Origin: Idiomarina sp.
Lineage (GTDB): Bacteria; Pseudomonadota; Gammaproteobacteria; Enterobacterales; Alteromonadaceae
Length of the DNA stretch: 55,882 nucleotides
Assembly: GCA_020832105.1 (NCBI GenBank)
Contig: JAFIFH010000025.1
Location: 1 to 55,882 of the forward strand
Reading direction: 5' to 3'
The notes below the pieces were generated by a model. It was not told the origin of the DNA, made no database searches, and saw only the letters and a list, made by a program, of their open reading frames with translations. The position numbers and the translations under genes were made by a program. Of this stretch, positions 24,938-33,870 are shown in pieces (positions within the stretch are counted from its first letter, which is position 1; each line of letters starts with the position of its first letter).

Positions 24938-25462
24938 TCAAGGCCGTTGCGGATACTCCCCGTATGCGCAAATGAACATCCCCAAACTCAAAAAAGGCTG
25001 TCGATTCTCGTGGGCAGCACCTTCGCCTGCTGAGCTTACCGTCTCAGCCATAAGAGGCGTAACATTCGTAGCTGCAGAGGCGAAAGCCTTGAACTCAAAC
25101 GTCTGTAGGATGTTTGCAAGCACGCCCTCCTGAGGGGTATTGGTATTGGCGGCTGGCTGAGCTGTCTGCCAGGTGTGTGAATGTTGCGGCATTTCCGGGA
25201 TACGCAGCTGGACGGACTTTTGCCCTGCTTGCTGCCCCAGTTGATAGGGAGACAACCCCGGCCCTTGACCTGTGCCAGCGACCGCTCTTTGGCGTAAGTC
25301 TGGAACGTTAAATGAGGTATTATTGCCTCCAAACTTATTGCCGATGATAGAGTATAACGCTGTATTATTGCTCACCGATAAGCTTTGACCATTGCACTCA
25401 ACCCACCCCTGAGGCTGAAAGTTAAAGCCGAATGCTCGAATTTCTCCAATGTATCCGTCCAT
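24938..25462 (-). CDS. Tail-collar / MdpB-like protein 1
   Basis: The start is the ATG at 25462 (MDGYIGEIRAFG) with GGAG upstream; longer frames are not supported. The 174-residue protein follows the microcystin-dependent-protein/phage collar pattern: GEIRAFGFNFQPQGW, CNGQSLSVSNNTALYSIIG, FNVPDLRQRAVAGTG, then a variable QxPxHxHx segment and a C-terminal HENRQPFLSLGMFICAYG. Proteins of this pattern are short beta-rich trimers in phage tails and secreted bacterial proteins. No phage genes surround it. It is the last of three related genes whose cellular role is unknown. Confidence 0.8.
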   Translation of the reverse strand: MDGYIGEIRAFGFNFQPQGWVECNGQSLSVSNNTALYSIIGNKFGGNNTSFNVPDLRQRAVAGTGQGPGLSPYQLGQQAGQKSVQLRIPEMPQHSHTWQTAQPAANTNTPQEGVLANILQTFEFKAFASAATNVTPLMAETVSSAGEGAAHENRQPFLSLGMFICAYGEYPQRP

Positions 25463-25472
25463 GTTAACGCTC

Positions 25473-26000
25473 CTATTCTGGTGTTGGATAAATGCCAGTT
25501 GTGGCAATAATGTAATTTAAAGCGGTAAATGGCATGCGATTCTCGTGTGGCTGGTTGGCTCCTATGGTGCCAATACTAGCCGAGTTCATTTGCGAGAGAT
25601 CTGCACTCTCTGCCGTGGCATTGAAGCTCTGCCGCTGACCAACATTGAACGCGCTGTTTTCGGGTGAGTTGGTAGTACCAGTCGCCGTGCTTACCACGAA
25701 ACTATGATTGTGGGTAGGCATTTGCGAGCTGGTTAATGTTTCGAACTCAGTACCAACCTTTTGACCGATTGCTAGATTAGAACCTGTTTGGCCACTTTGC
25801 CCAATACCCAGAGGCAGCCTGCCTCTAAGGTCAGGGAGTGCGAAGCTGACTTGCCCGTCCCCGCCATACGAAGTACCTAGCAAGCTAAACAGTGCTTCGT
25901 TGCCCAAAATTGCTAGCTGCGAGCCGTCACAAAAATGCCAGCCTACTGGAGCGAAGTCACCCGCGAACACGCGGATTTCGCCGATATAGTTATCAACCAT
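25473..26000 (-). CDS. Tail-collar / MdpB-like protein 2
   Basis: I start at ATG 26000 (MVDNYIGEIRVFAGDFAPVG), with AAGGAG just upstream. The 175-residue protein has CDGSQLAILGNEALFSLLGTS, YGGDGQVSFALPDLRGRLPLG and a C-terminal HENRMPFTALNYIIATTG. This is the most typical collar/MdpB sequence of the three. It is ten bases upstream of collar gene 1 and 13 downstream of collar gene 3, in one minus-strand operon. The function in this locus is unknown. Confidence 0.82.
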   Translation of the reverse strand: MVDNYIGEIRVFAGDFAPVGWHFCDGSQLAILGNEALFSLLGTSYGGDGQVSFALPDLRGRLPLGIGQSGQTGSNLAIGQKVGTEFETLTSSQMPTHNHSFVVSTATGTTNSPENSAFNVGQRQSFNATAESADLSQMNSASIGTIGANQPHENRMPFTALNYIIATTGIYPTPE

Positions 26001-26013
26001 GATTTTCTCCTTG

Positions 26014-26529
26014 TTAATCGCGTGGTGGGAATAGGCCTGAAGTGGCAATGCAATACACCAGGCCCAGTGACGGTTGAATATTATTGTGTGCCTGACTGTC
26101 GCCAGCATACTTGATACTCAGCGGGCTGGTAGGCTCGGCCGGGGTGGCTGAACCATAAATATTGCGTGCGGCGCCACTTGCTACAGCGGGTAACGAGTTG
26201 GGGCGGGGTAGCGGAATATCAGCATCGTCGAGTGAAGCATTCATCGTATGCGTATGCGCAGGAAGATTTGCTTGGGTGAGAGCGACAGTGGCAGCACCCT
26301 CTGCTGTACCGGTTGGGTATCCATTACCTGGATCACGCCCCATGATGGCACTGTATTTTAAGTTGGGTAAATTGAAGTAGGTTTTATTGTCACTACCAAA
26401 TTGGTCACCGAGTAAAGCGTATAGCGCTGCGTTTTGGTTTATCGGCATGCTTTGGCCGTTACAGGGTAGCCAACCCTTAGGCACCCGGCTGTATGCAAAC
26501 AGGCGAATCTCGCCCAGATAGTTGTCCAT
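26014..26529 (-). CDS. Tail-collar / MdpB-like protein 3
   Basis: The start at ATG 26529 (MDNYLGEIRLFAYSRVPKGW) has AAGGGG upstream. The 171-residue protein shares the same order of blocks, with CNGQSMPINQNAALYALLG, YFNLPNLKYSAIMG and a C-terminal HNNIQPSLGLVYCIATSG. It is the first of three tandem paralogues and lies 147 bases downstream of the nucleotidyltransferase gene on the same strand. The middle, variable region differs in each protein, as in collar proteins that display different tips. Confidence 0.82.
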   Translation of the reverse strand: MDNYLGEIRLFAYSRVPKGWLPCNGQSMPINQNAALYALLGDQFGSDNKTYFNLPNLKYSAIMGRDPGNGYPTGTAEGAATVALTQANLPAHTHTMNASLDDADIPLPRPNSLPAVASGAARNIYGSATPAEPTSPLSIKYAGDSQAHNNIQPSLGLVYCIATSGLFPPRD

Positions 26530-26675
26530 GTCTGACCCCTTGTTTTTATTAATATTTATCCACACGAGTTTGAGTTGTATGTGGACTTTGCAACTGTACG
26601 CTATTGCACGGTTATTGAGCAAATCCAAAGGAAAGGGGTCTGGTTTTGGAACTGAGTATGAAGAGAAGTGGGGGA

Positions 26676-27671
26676 CTAACGTCTAAAGGCACTACGCACA
26701 GCCAACTCGATAACACTGCGGCCGACTTTACATTGGTTCTGTGGTTTTTGGTGTGCGAGGTACCAGAACAGCCTCCTTTCGAAGCGATACATCAGCGAGG
26801 GGGACTGCCCGCTGCACTTTTCGGCATTCAGCAACACACGTTGCATACCCCAGCGCACTAACCAGCTTTTGTGAATTTGTCGCGCTATAGATACTGGCAT
26901 TTGCGTGTTGAACACTCTGCAAGCCAGGCCCCAACTCAGCAATAAAGGCCGTAAGGTGTCAGTCTTCTTAGCGAAACTAAGCAGTTCCTCGGTTGTGCGC
27001 TCTTTTAACCAGGCTTCAAGGTACAGATGGATGTCGTAAAGCCACTTCAAACGGTGGTAAGCAGTCACTGAACCGTGATAACACAGGTAAAGTAGCTCTT
27101 CACAACTGAGTTGGCTGTTATCGCACTGCCATAGCCAGCGCTCAAACGCTGCTGATATCGGAACGGCCGCAGCGGTAATTCGGTAATGCAATTCTACGGT
27201 ACCGGAGGCCGGGTGCCTTAACGGCAGGTCTTTGTGCGTCTTGAGGTAGTCGTTAATTTGCTTAGCAATATCAGCGTTATGCTCAAATGGGCAACGCCAG
27301 CCCTGATCAATAAGGTAAAGCGCAGCTTTCACAACACTCGCTTTGCGGGGTAGTAGTACATCGAGGTCGCTTGCGTAACGACTTGCCGGGGTCTTATAGA
27401 GTTTATCAGTGAGCGTATGGCCTTTGAACCACCGAGCGTCGATGTCCATTTCTGCAAAAGCTAGTGTTAACTGGGACTTTGATTGTTGCTGCTTATGCGC
27501 TCGTTTAAGGTTTTGTATGTGCAACGGTTTCAATTGCGGAACCTGGCGCGCTTCCTGAATGAAGGGGATGAGTTGGTGGTAGCGTAGCGCTTTCATTAGT
27601 TCAGGCTTTTGAACGAGCAACGCGGACACCGGGCCATCGGGGTTTTGTATCAGGTTTAAGAAAGAGGTCAC
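26676..27671 (-). CDS. Nucleotidyltransferase family protein (NTP_transf_5 type)
   Basis: The 331-residue protein has the nucleotidyltransferase strand WFKGHTLTDKLYKTPASRYASDLDVLLP near residues 78-106, with the DLD metal-binding pair, followed by a helical domain. Such proteins occur in lasso clusters; in the pseudomycoidin pathway a nucleotidyltransferase works on the phosphorylated C-terminal Ser (established for that pathway). Here it could act after the HprK-like kinases. The start is GTG 27671 with AGGA upstream. It may be cotranscribed with the collar genes. Confidence 0.78.
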   Translation of the reverse strand: MTSFLNLIQNPDGPVSALLVQKPELMKALRYHQLIPFIQEARQVPQLKPLHIQNLKRAHKQQQSKSQLTLAFAEMDIDARWFKGHTLTDKLYKTPASRYASDLDVLLPRKASVVKAALYLIDQGWRCPFEHNADIAKQINDYLKTHKDLPLRHPASGTVELHYRITAAAVPISAAFERWLWQCDNSQLSCEELLYLCYHGSVTAYHRLKWLYDIHLYLEAWLKERTTEELLSFAKKTDTLRPLLLSWGLACRVFNTQMPVSIARQIHKSWLVRWGMQRVLLNAEKCSGQSPSLMYRFERRLFWYLAHQKPQNQCKVGRSVIELAVRSAFRR

Positions 27672-27755
27672 GTTAAGCTGTCCTGGCGCACTATGGAATT
27701 ATGGCTGCGGCGTGTCTTAAATTCGCAAAGCTGCACGCAGTATGTTGTGCTGTGT

Positions 27756-27965
27756 ATGAATGGTCAACAGATAGAAATAGACTATGCTCTGCGGGCTACT
27801 AGAATTCATAATCGCGCACCGTTTCGGGCGCAATACTGGCTTGTTAAAAGAGAAGTAAACTTTTACACTAGCCCGGCTATTCAAGGTAAGCTAAACCTCA
27901 GTAAAACAGAGTCACCCTCAATTCAAAATAGTGCTCCTGGTTTTGCACCGGCGGTACCGGAATAA
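27756..27965 (+). CDS. Small ORF with a leader-like YxxP motif, possible extra RiPP substrate
   Basis: The frame ends KREVNFYTSPAIQGKLNLSK and continues through a Pro/Ser/Ala-rich tail to stop at 27965. Y-x-x-P followed by hydrophobic residues is the shape of PqqD-bound leaders, but the predicted tail has no Asp or Glu at ring positions 7-9 after a Thr-x, so it is not a standard lasso core. ATG 27756 (69 residues) and 27693 (90 residues) are possible starts; neither has a good ribosome site. It is divergent from the nucleotidyltransferase. It may be a decayed precursor or not a gene. Confidence 0.3.
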   Translation: MNGQQIEIDYALRATRIHNRAPFRAQYWLVKREVNFYTSPAIQGKLNLSKTESPSIQNSAPGFAPAVPE

Positions 27966-28263
27966 ATTCATTTGCAGCAGACCTTGCAGCTCCGTTTTGA
28001 CCTAACAGAGTTAGCGCTACCGAGCTGGGTGGCACAGGTGGTCAGATAGCTCAATGCATGAAAATGCGAGTTGGCTCGTCGGTAGTTTATGTAATGGCCC
28101 CGATTAAAACGGACGTGCGCACTACAAGTATTGAGGCTTTATGCAGCCTGACAACTTAGCTGATGGCGAGTTAGATGATAGGGTAATAAATAACTAAAAA
28201 TTGTGACGTGTTAATAGAAGGTTTAACACTGGCTCAAAAGCAATATCAGGAGTGGAGTTTACA
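27966..28263. promoter_or_regulatory. Leader region of the second dehydrogenase gene, with an inverted repeat
   Basis: No gene is visible. GTGTTAA-(8)-TTAACAC at 28208-28229 is a near-perfect inverted repeat 34 bases before the start codon, placed where an operator or leader hairpin could lie. AT-rich TAATAAATAAC lies just upstream (28180s) and could hold a -10. No strong -35 was chosen. Confidence 0.3.
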
Positions 28264-29544
28264 ATGTTAAAAGGTATTAACGAGAGCCGGATTGCGGTCA
28301 TCGGTCTTGGATATGTCGGCCTGCCATTGGCAGCTGAGTTCGGTAAACACTTTGAAACCATTGGTTTTGACATCAATACCAAGCGTGTTAAAGAGCTAAG
28401 AACTGGCTACGACGTTACGCTTGAAATGTCAGAAGATGAGCTAGCAGAAGCGACGAAGCTAACTTATACATGTGAGTCGAGCGACTTGAAATCAGCTAAT
28501 ATTTTTGTCGTCACTGTGCCCACTCCAATCAATAAAAACAAACAACCAGATTTAACCCCGCTGATTAAAGCTAGTGAGACTATTGGTAAAACTCTTAAAA
28601 AGGGCGATATCGTAATCTACGAAAGCACCGTTTACCCTGGCGCAACAGAAGAAGATTGCGTACCAGTGCTTGAACACGTTTCAGGTTTAAAGTTTAACCA
28701 AGATTTCTTTGCAGGGTATAGCCCAGAGCGAATTAACCCAGGTGACAAAGAGCACCGTGTTGCTAACATTTTAAAAGTAACCTCGGGTTCAACGCCTGAG
28801 GCAGCTGACTTTGTAAACGAGCTTTATAAGACGGTGATCACCGCAGGCACCTACAAAGCAGAAAGCATTCGCGTTGCAGAAGCTGCAAAAGTGATTGAAA
28901 ACACTCAACGTGATGTGAATATAGCGTTGATCAACGAACTTTCGATGTTGTTTAACCGCATGGGGATTGACACTGAGGCAGTGCTGAAAGCCGCGGGCAC
29001 TAAATGGAATTTCTTGCCATTCCGGCCAGGATTGGTTGGGGGGCACTGCATTGGCGTCGACCCTTACTACCTAACCCATAAAGCTCAGGGAATCGGCTTT
29101 CACCCTAATATGATCCTCGCGGGGCGACGCATTAATGATGGTATGGGTGAGTATGTGTCGGAACAACTCATCAAAGCGATGTTGAAAAAGCGTATACACG
29201 TGAATGAGAGCCGCGTATTGATCATGGGGTTCGCATTTAAAGAAAACTGCCCAGATCTCCGCAATACTCGAATAATAGATATCGTTCAAGAGCTGAATTC
29301 TTATGGTGTGAACGTCGATGTGTTTGACCCATGGGTGTCTAGTGAAGAAGCCGAACGTGAATACGATATCAGTTTGATTGAGTCGCCTGAGCCAGGAATC
29401 TATGACGCTGTAATTTTAGCTGTTGCTCATAATGAGTTTAAGGCTCTGGGTTCTGAAAAAATTCGTGCTTACGGTAAAGCAGACTCGGTGGTTTATGATC
29501 TTAAGTATGTGCTACCTCACGAAACTGCGGACTTGCGCCTGTAG
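28264..29544 (+). CDS. tviB: UDP-N-acetylhexosamine 6-dehydrogenase (TviB/WbpO type), copy 2
   Basis: I start at ATG 28264, with AGGAGTGGAG upstream, giving 426 residues, the same length as copy 1 at 6057. The Rossmann loop [15 protein letters not shown] and the catalytic-Cys block [11 protein letters not shown] are conserved. The two copies are 85-90% alike in protein by eye, with many synonymous changes in DNA, so they are not a fresh duplication. Its natural partner epimerase is 4.3 kb downstream, separated by three inserted genes and a fragment of another dehydrogenase 3' end (33791). Confidence 0.92.
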   Translation: MLKGINESRIAVIGLGYVGLPLAAEFGKHFETIGFDINTKRVKELRTGYDVTLEMSEDELAEATKLTYTCESSDLKSANIFVVTVPTPINKNKQPDLTPLIKASETIGKTLKKGDIVIYESTVYPGATEEDCVPVLEHVSGLKFNQDFFAGYSPERINPGDKEHRVANILKVTSGSTPEAADFVNELYKTVITAGTYKAESIRVAEAAKVIENTQRDVNIALINELSMLFNRMGIDTEAVLKAAGTKWNFLPFRPGLVGGHCIGVDPYYLTHKAQGIGFHPNMILAGRRINDGMGEYVSEQLIKAMLKKRIHVNESRVLIMGFAFKENCPDLRNTRIIDIVQELNSYGVNVDVFDPWVSSEEAEREYDISLIESPEPGIYDAVILAVAHNEFKALGSEKIRAYGKADSVVYDLKYVLPHETADLRL

Positions 29545-29666
29545 TCCGCCGTGTAAATCCCTGTGAGAGCGTGGTCGAAATCTGGTATCTTATGCTTCGG
29601 TTTCCCTGCGGCAACCTATGCCTGAACTTTTTGTCGGCCGAACTCAAAATTACTAACTAGGTTTCA

Positions 29667-31073
29667 ATGCAGCATTTAACGTTAAAACAAGTAGTTGAAT
29701 TAGATTACTGCGTGGGCTGTGGTCTATGTGCGTCTCAGTCAAAGAACGGTAAGATGGTTGACACAAAGTTCGGCACATACATTCCTGATCTTGCAACATT
29801 CACTGATGAAGAAGAAAGAGCAGCGGAGCACTTCTGTCCGTCTGCGAAAGTTAGTGATGCTGAAGACACGCTTGCCAAAGAATGCCTACCAGTTGATCAA
29901 CTGGAATATCTAGACGGTCTGGGTTATTACCAAAAGACTTATGCAGGTTACGCACTCGAAGGGGACTTTCGTTCACAGGGAAGTTCAGCTGGATTGGTTA
30001 ACTGGCTTTGTGCGAAACTGCTAGAAGATGGGCATGTAGATAGTGTGCTGCATGTGAAAGAAGCTGTTAATGATGATGGCACTATGTACTCTTATCAGGA
30101 AAGTACCAGTGTTGAAGCGTTACAGACCGGCGCCAAGTCTAAATACTACCCGATTGAACTTTCCGGGGTTTTAAAGCTTATCGAGCAAGCCCCCAATAAA
30201 AAAGTAGCGGTAGTAGCACTACCCTGCTTTCTCAAAGGTCTACGTGCCTTGGAAAAGAAAAACCCTACACTTAAGAAACAGATTAAATTTCACATAGGCA
30301 TTGTATGCGGTCACCTTAAAAGTAAAAACTATGCAGAGTTTTTGGGGTGGCAAGCCGGTATCGAACCGGAAAACTTACGGTTGATTGATTATCGCACCAA
30401 GCTCAGTGGCCGGCCAGCTTCTAGATACGGCTTTACTGCGATACCTAAGGTAGGGGATGAGGACTCTTGGGTAATTACACCAATGACAGAAGTGGTTGGT
30501 GGAAACTGGGGGCATGGTGTTTTTAAATTAAAAGCGTGTGAATACTGTGATGATGTAATGGCTGAAACTGCGGATATAGTCTTCGGTGACGCTTGGTTGC
30601 CAGAGTTTGTCGCCGACAGTCAAGGCACCAATATTTTAAATTCACGTTCCTTATTTCTCACTGAGCTACTCGAAAGAGAAGCTGAAAAATCAAATGTTAA
30701 GCTCATTGAGCTGTCGCCAGAAAGGGTCCTTGATTCACAAAGAAGTGGTTTACGTCATCGTAGAGAAGGGCTTTCGTATCGCTCAGCACGCGATATGAAG
30801 AAGGGTGAGGCATTCCCAGTGAAACGAGTCAGTCCTGGGTCACATAAGTTGACCAAGCATCGAAAGTTAACTTACGATTATCGCGAAACTATTCGAACGA
30901 CTAGCCACAGCTCATTTATAGCCGCTAAAGAACACAAAGATCTTCATGTCGCTTTGTCAGCCCTGGCGCCTGTCATTCAAACTTATGCAAAGCTAAACCA
31001 GACACCTTTGCGTAATAGAGTGATAAATAAGGTTAAGCGAATTGGTAAAAAACTTCTCAATGTCCGCTCATAA
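29667..31073 (+). CDS. Coenzyme F420 hydrogenase beta-subunit-like Fe-S protein (FrhB family)
   Basis: The 468-residue protein begins with a ferredoxin-like cluster motif CVGCGLC (15-21) and has FrhB-like blocks SQGSSAGLVNWL near 103, VALPCFLKGL near 181, IGIVCGHLKS near 211 and KACEYCDDV near 290. In polysaccharide loci this family often pairs with polysaccharide pyruvyltransferase-family proteins, as here (32651). It probably carries out a redox step on a sugar or its pyruvyl group. The electron donor and substrate are unknown; F420 use is not implied. Confidence 0.8.
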   Translation: MQHLTLKQVVELDYCVGCGLCASQSKNGKMVDTKFGTYIPDLATFTDEEERAAEHFCPSAKVSDAEDTLAKECLPVDQLEYLDGLGYYQKTYAGYALEGDFRSQGSSAGLVNWLCAKLLEDGHVDSVLHVKEAVNDDGTMYSYQESTSVEALQTGAKSKYYPIELSGVLKLIEQAPNKKVAVVALPCFLKGLRALEKKNPTLKKQIKFHIGIVCGHLKSKNYAEFLGWQAGIEPENLRLIDYRTKLSGRPASRYGFTAIPKVGDEDSWVITPMTEVVGGNWGHGVFKLKACEYCDDVMAETADIVFGDAWLPEFVADSQGTNILNSRSLFLTELLEREAEKSNVKLIELSPERVLDSQRSGLRHRREGLSYRSARDMKKGEAFPVKRVSPGSHKLTKHRKLTYDYRETIRTTSHSSFIAAKEHKDLHVALSALAPVIQTYAKLNQTPLRNRVINKVKRIGKKLLNVRS

Positions 31074-31090
31074 GTACCGGGGGGACTAAA

Positions 31091-32611
31091 ATGTCTGCAA
31101 GAGTGAGTCGGATCGTAAAAAACACAGGATTCTTATATATAAGAATGCTGTTGACTTTGGTGGTCGCGCTATACACATCACGTGTACTCCTCGATACGCT
31201 TGGGGCGGAAGACTTTGGGCTCTTTCATGTTGTGGCTGGCTTCGTTGTACTTGCAGCTTTCTTAAAGGGGTCGCTATCGGGAACGACGCAGCGTTTTATC
31301 GCCTTCGAGTTAGGTAAAGAAAACTCAGGTAATCTTAGAAACGTGTTCAGCATGAGTGTGAACATTCATATTCTGTTCGCGCTCGTCCTTCTTTTGGTTG
31401 GGGGGACAGTAGGCACGTTTTTGTTACCATCAATTCTTACCTATGAGGAAGGCAGAGCGACAGCGGTGGTAGTGGTATTCTGGTTTGCGCTACTGTCTTT
31501 TATGATTAATATTTCCGTCGTGCCTTGCCATGCGATGATAGTCGCGCATGAAGAAATGAAAGTGTTTGCCTGGGTTAGTGTAGCGGACGCTTTCTTGAAG
31601 CTCGGTATTGTTTTTCTGATTCAGCGCATACCCTACGATCCACTTATTGCCTATGGGATTCTTGTTTTCATAGTGACGCTTTTGATCGGGCTGATTTATG
31701 TGATTTTTGTTTACTCAAAATACAGTGGTGACCGATACAGAGCAGGCTGGGACCAGCAGCTATTCACGCGACTTATCTCCTTCTCGGGTTGGACCGTGTG
31801 GGGCAACGCGGCGTCAGTCTTTGCCAATCAAGGGACAAATATTCTACTCAATATATTCTTTGGCCCGGTAGTTAATGCTGCGAAAAGTATAGGTAACCAG
31901 GCGTCCGGAGCGTTGAATCAGTTTGTCACCAATTTACAAATGGCGATTAACCCACAGATTATAAAATCGTACTCTGGCAACGACCATGACTATACGAAGA
32001 AGCTAATAAACTACGGCAGTAAGTACAATTTTTTTCTCATCTTTATGTTAGCGTTTCCAATCCTCATGCGAACTGAAGATGTGCTCAATATTTGGTTGGT
32101 AGAGCCACCTGAATACGCCGCGATTTTTCTACGTTTGATTTTAATAAATCTCATCATCGAAAGTGTGTCACGGCCGTTGATCACTGCAGCCCAGGCAACA
32201 GGTAACATTAGGCTTTACCAGTTTGTTGTTGGTGGGATTCTGCTGTTGAACGTGCCGTTAGCCTATGTCGTACTCAGAGCTGGGTATCCGCCTGCATCTG
32301 TATTCATCCTGGCCATTGGCTTGACACTGTGTGCTGCAACAGCTCGTGTTGTGATGCTGAAACGTATTTTTACATTTTCTATTGTTGATTTTTTGAAAGT
32401 GTCGATTAGTAAATCTATTATGGTTGCTACCATTTCGGTCTTGGTTGTACAGCTTGTATCCAACAAGTTTTTAACGGATTTGAATTTGTTAGAATTTATT
32501 GTATTCGCTCTTCTCACTCTGGTGTTTAACTTTTCGCTTATCTGGATTGTCGGACTTGACCGTATCGAGAGAGAGCGCTTCAAGTCATTTTTACCGACGA
32601 AAAGTGAGTAA
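31091..32611 (+). CDS. wzx: Wzx-type lipid-linked oligosaccharide flippase
   Basis: The 506-residue protein has 12-14 predicted membrane helices and the N-terminal pattern YIRMLLTLVVALYTSRVLLD-x-LGAEDFGLF of the polysaccharide-specific MATE/MOP family. It would flip undecaprenyl-diphosphate-linked repeat units across the inner membrane. GGGGG precedes ATG 31091 and the gene follows the FrhB-like gene by 17 bases. It is the only flippase recognised in the window. Confidence 0.88.
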   Translation: MSARVSRIVKNTGFLYIRMLLTLVVALYTSRVLLDTLGAEDFGLFHVVAGFVVLAAFLKGSLSGTTQRFIAFELGKENSGNLRNVFSMSVNIHILFALVLLLVGGTVGTFLLPSILTYEEGRATAVVVVFWFALLSFMINISVVPCHAMIVAHEEMKVFAWVSVADAFLKLGIVFLIQRIPYDPLIAYGILVFIVTLLIGLIYVIFVYSKYSGDRYRAGWDQQLFTRLISFSGWTVWGNAASVFANQGTNILLNIFFGPVVNAAKSIGNQASGALNQFVTNLQMAINPQIIKSYSGNDHDYTKKLINYGSKYNFFLIFMLAFPILMRTEDVLNIWLVEPPEYAAIFLRLILINLIIESVSRPLITAAQATGNIRLYQFVVGGILLLNVPLAYVVLRAGYPPASVFILAIGLTLCAATARVVMLKRIFTFSIVDFLKVSISKSIMVATISVLVVQLVSNKFLTDLNLLEFIVFALLTLVFNFSLIWIVGLDRIERERFKSFLPTKSE

Positions 32612-32650
32612 TATATGGCTCGTTTTCGACATTATAATTAGGTTAATCAA

Positions 32651-33787
32651 TTGAAAGTAGCAATTTTAACTCAGCCCCTCGGGCACAATTATGGCGGATT
32701 ATTGCAGGCTTATGCTCTGCAAAGCTACCTCAAGAGCGTTGGTTGTGAAGTCCAGATAATTAACAGAAGAACCATCAAGTCAAAACGAAAAGAAATTAAG
32801 CAGCTCGTGATTAACAGCGTGCGTTTGCTAAAAGGGCGAATTAAAACCATTCCCACAGAGGCAAGACAAGCGTCAATTTTGCGAGAGCTTACCAGTTTTA
32901 GGGATCATTACTTAGCCATGTCGCCGGCTATTACTGATGAACAACAGATCCGCGATTTTTTTCTAAAAGACAATTTTGATGTTGTCGTTGTCGGCAGCGA
33001 CCAGGTATGGCGTCCAAGATATTCGCCTAGTATAAAGAATTTCTATCTCGACTTTCTTAATGATATCGACAGCTCTGCAAAACGCTTGGCCTACGCAGCC
33101 TCATTCGGCGTAGACGCCTGGGAGTATACGCCCGAGCTTACTTTGCAGTGCAAAGCTTTGATTCAGCGTTTTGATGCGATTTCAGTTCGCGAACAATCTG
33201 GGGTAGGTTTGTGTAGCGGCAATTTCTCCGTAACAGCAACTTGTACGGTTGACCCTACCTTGCTTTTAGAGCCATCTGCTTATGATGTGTTGATAAACAA
33301 AGACGAATCAAATAACACTGACAGTTACCTTTTTTCATATGTGTTGGATCCAAATTCAGTGAAATCAGCCATTATTAGCAAAGCTGCTAACGCTCGAGGT
33401 ATTAAGACCCTTTCGATCCTACCAAAGCATTCAATGATTGATGTAACACTCAAAGAATTTAACGATTGTCGGTATCCAAGTGTCGAAAGCTGGTTGAAAG
33501 GCTACCGCAATTCCGACTTTGTTGTAACTGATTCGTTTCACGGTACAGTGTTTTCAATTCTGTTTAATAAGCCATTCATTGCAGTAGGTAATGCAGCTAG
33601 GGGCATGGCGAGATTTGAGTCGCTATTGTCCCAATTAGGGTTGCAAGACAGGCTTGTAGAAAGTGAAGCAGAAGTCACCGAAGAACTCTTGAACAAAGAC
33701 ATTGATTGGGATTCGGTTAACGCCAAGCGCGTCGCCTTAGTTAAGGAAAGTCAGGATTTTCTTAGAACTCACTTGTTTGCAAAGTGA
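32651..33787 (+). CDS. Polysaccharide pyruvyltransferase-family protein
   Basis: The 378-residue protein has the CsaB/WcaK-type blocks HNYGGLLQAYALQSYLKS near residue 12, VVVGSDQVWRP near 112 and FVVTDSFHGTVFSILFNKPF near 284. These bind a sugar acceptor and PEP in this GT-B-like family. Proteins with this layout also occur without proven pyruvyl transfer. The start is TTG 32651 with a modest AGG upstream. It follows wzx closely and is the usual companion of the FrhB-like protein at 29667. Confidence 0.82.
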   Translation: MKVAILTQPLGHNYGGLLQAYALQSYLKSVGCEVQIINRRTIKSKRKEIKQLVINSVRLLKGRIKTIPTEARQASILRELTSFRDHYLAMSPAITDEQQIRDFFLKDNFDVVVVGSDQVWRPRYSPSIKNFYLDFLNDIDSSAKRLAYAASFGVDAWEYTPELTLQCKALIQRFDAISVREQSGVGLCSGNFSVTATCTVDPTLLLEPSAYDVLINKDESNNTDSYLFSYVLDPNSVKSAIISKAANARGIKTLSILPKHSMIDVTLKEFNDCRYPSVESWLKGYRNSDFVVTDSFHGTVFSILFNKPFIAVGNAARGMARFESLLSQLGLQDRLVESEAEVTEELLNKDIDWDSVNAKRVALVKESQDFLRTHLFAK

Positions 33788-33790
33788 TTT

Positions 33791-33870
33791 TGTTACGGTA
33801 AAGCAAACTCAGTGGTCTATGATCTTAAGTACTCGTTACCTCTTAAGCCGTTGATTAGCGTTTGTAGATG
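33791..33870 (+). pseudogene. Fragment of a tviB-type 3' end
   Basis: These 80 bases align with the last codons of the dehydrogenase gene at 29463-29544 ([13 protein letters not shown], then divergent and frameshifted). In copy 1 the dehydrogenase stop is directly followed by the epimerase, and here too the fragment is followed after about 25 bases by the epimerase. It marks where the pair was joined before three genes were inserted, or where a third allele recombined. Confidence 0.8.

Noticed and set aside
24938..26529. A small prophage, because of three tail-collar proteins
   Set aside because: No integrase, terminase, capsid, tail tube or lysis gene is nearby, and the collar genes form one operon with normal ribosome sites. 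MdpB-like chromosomal genes are the simpler reading.
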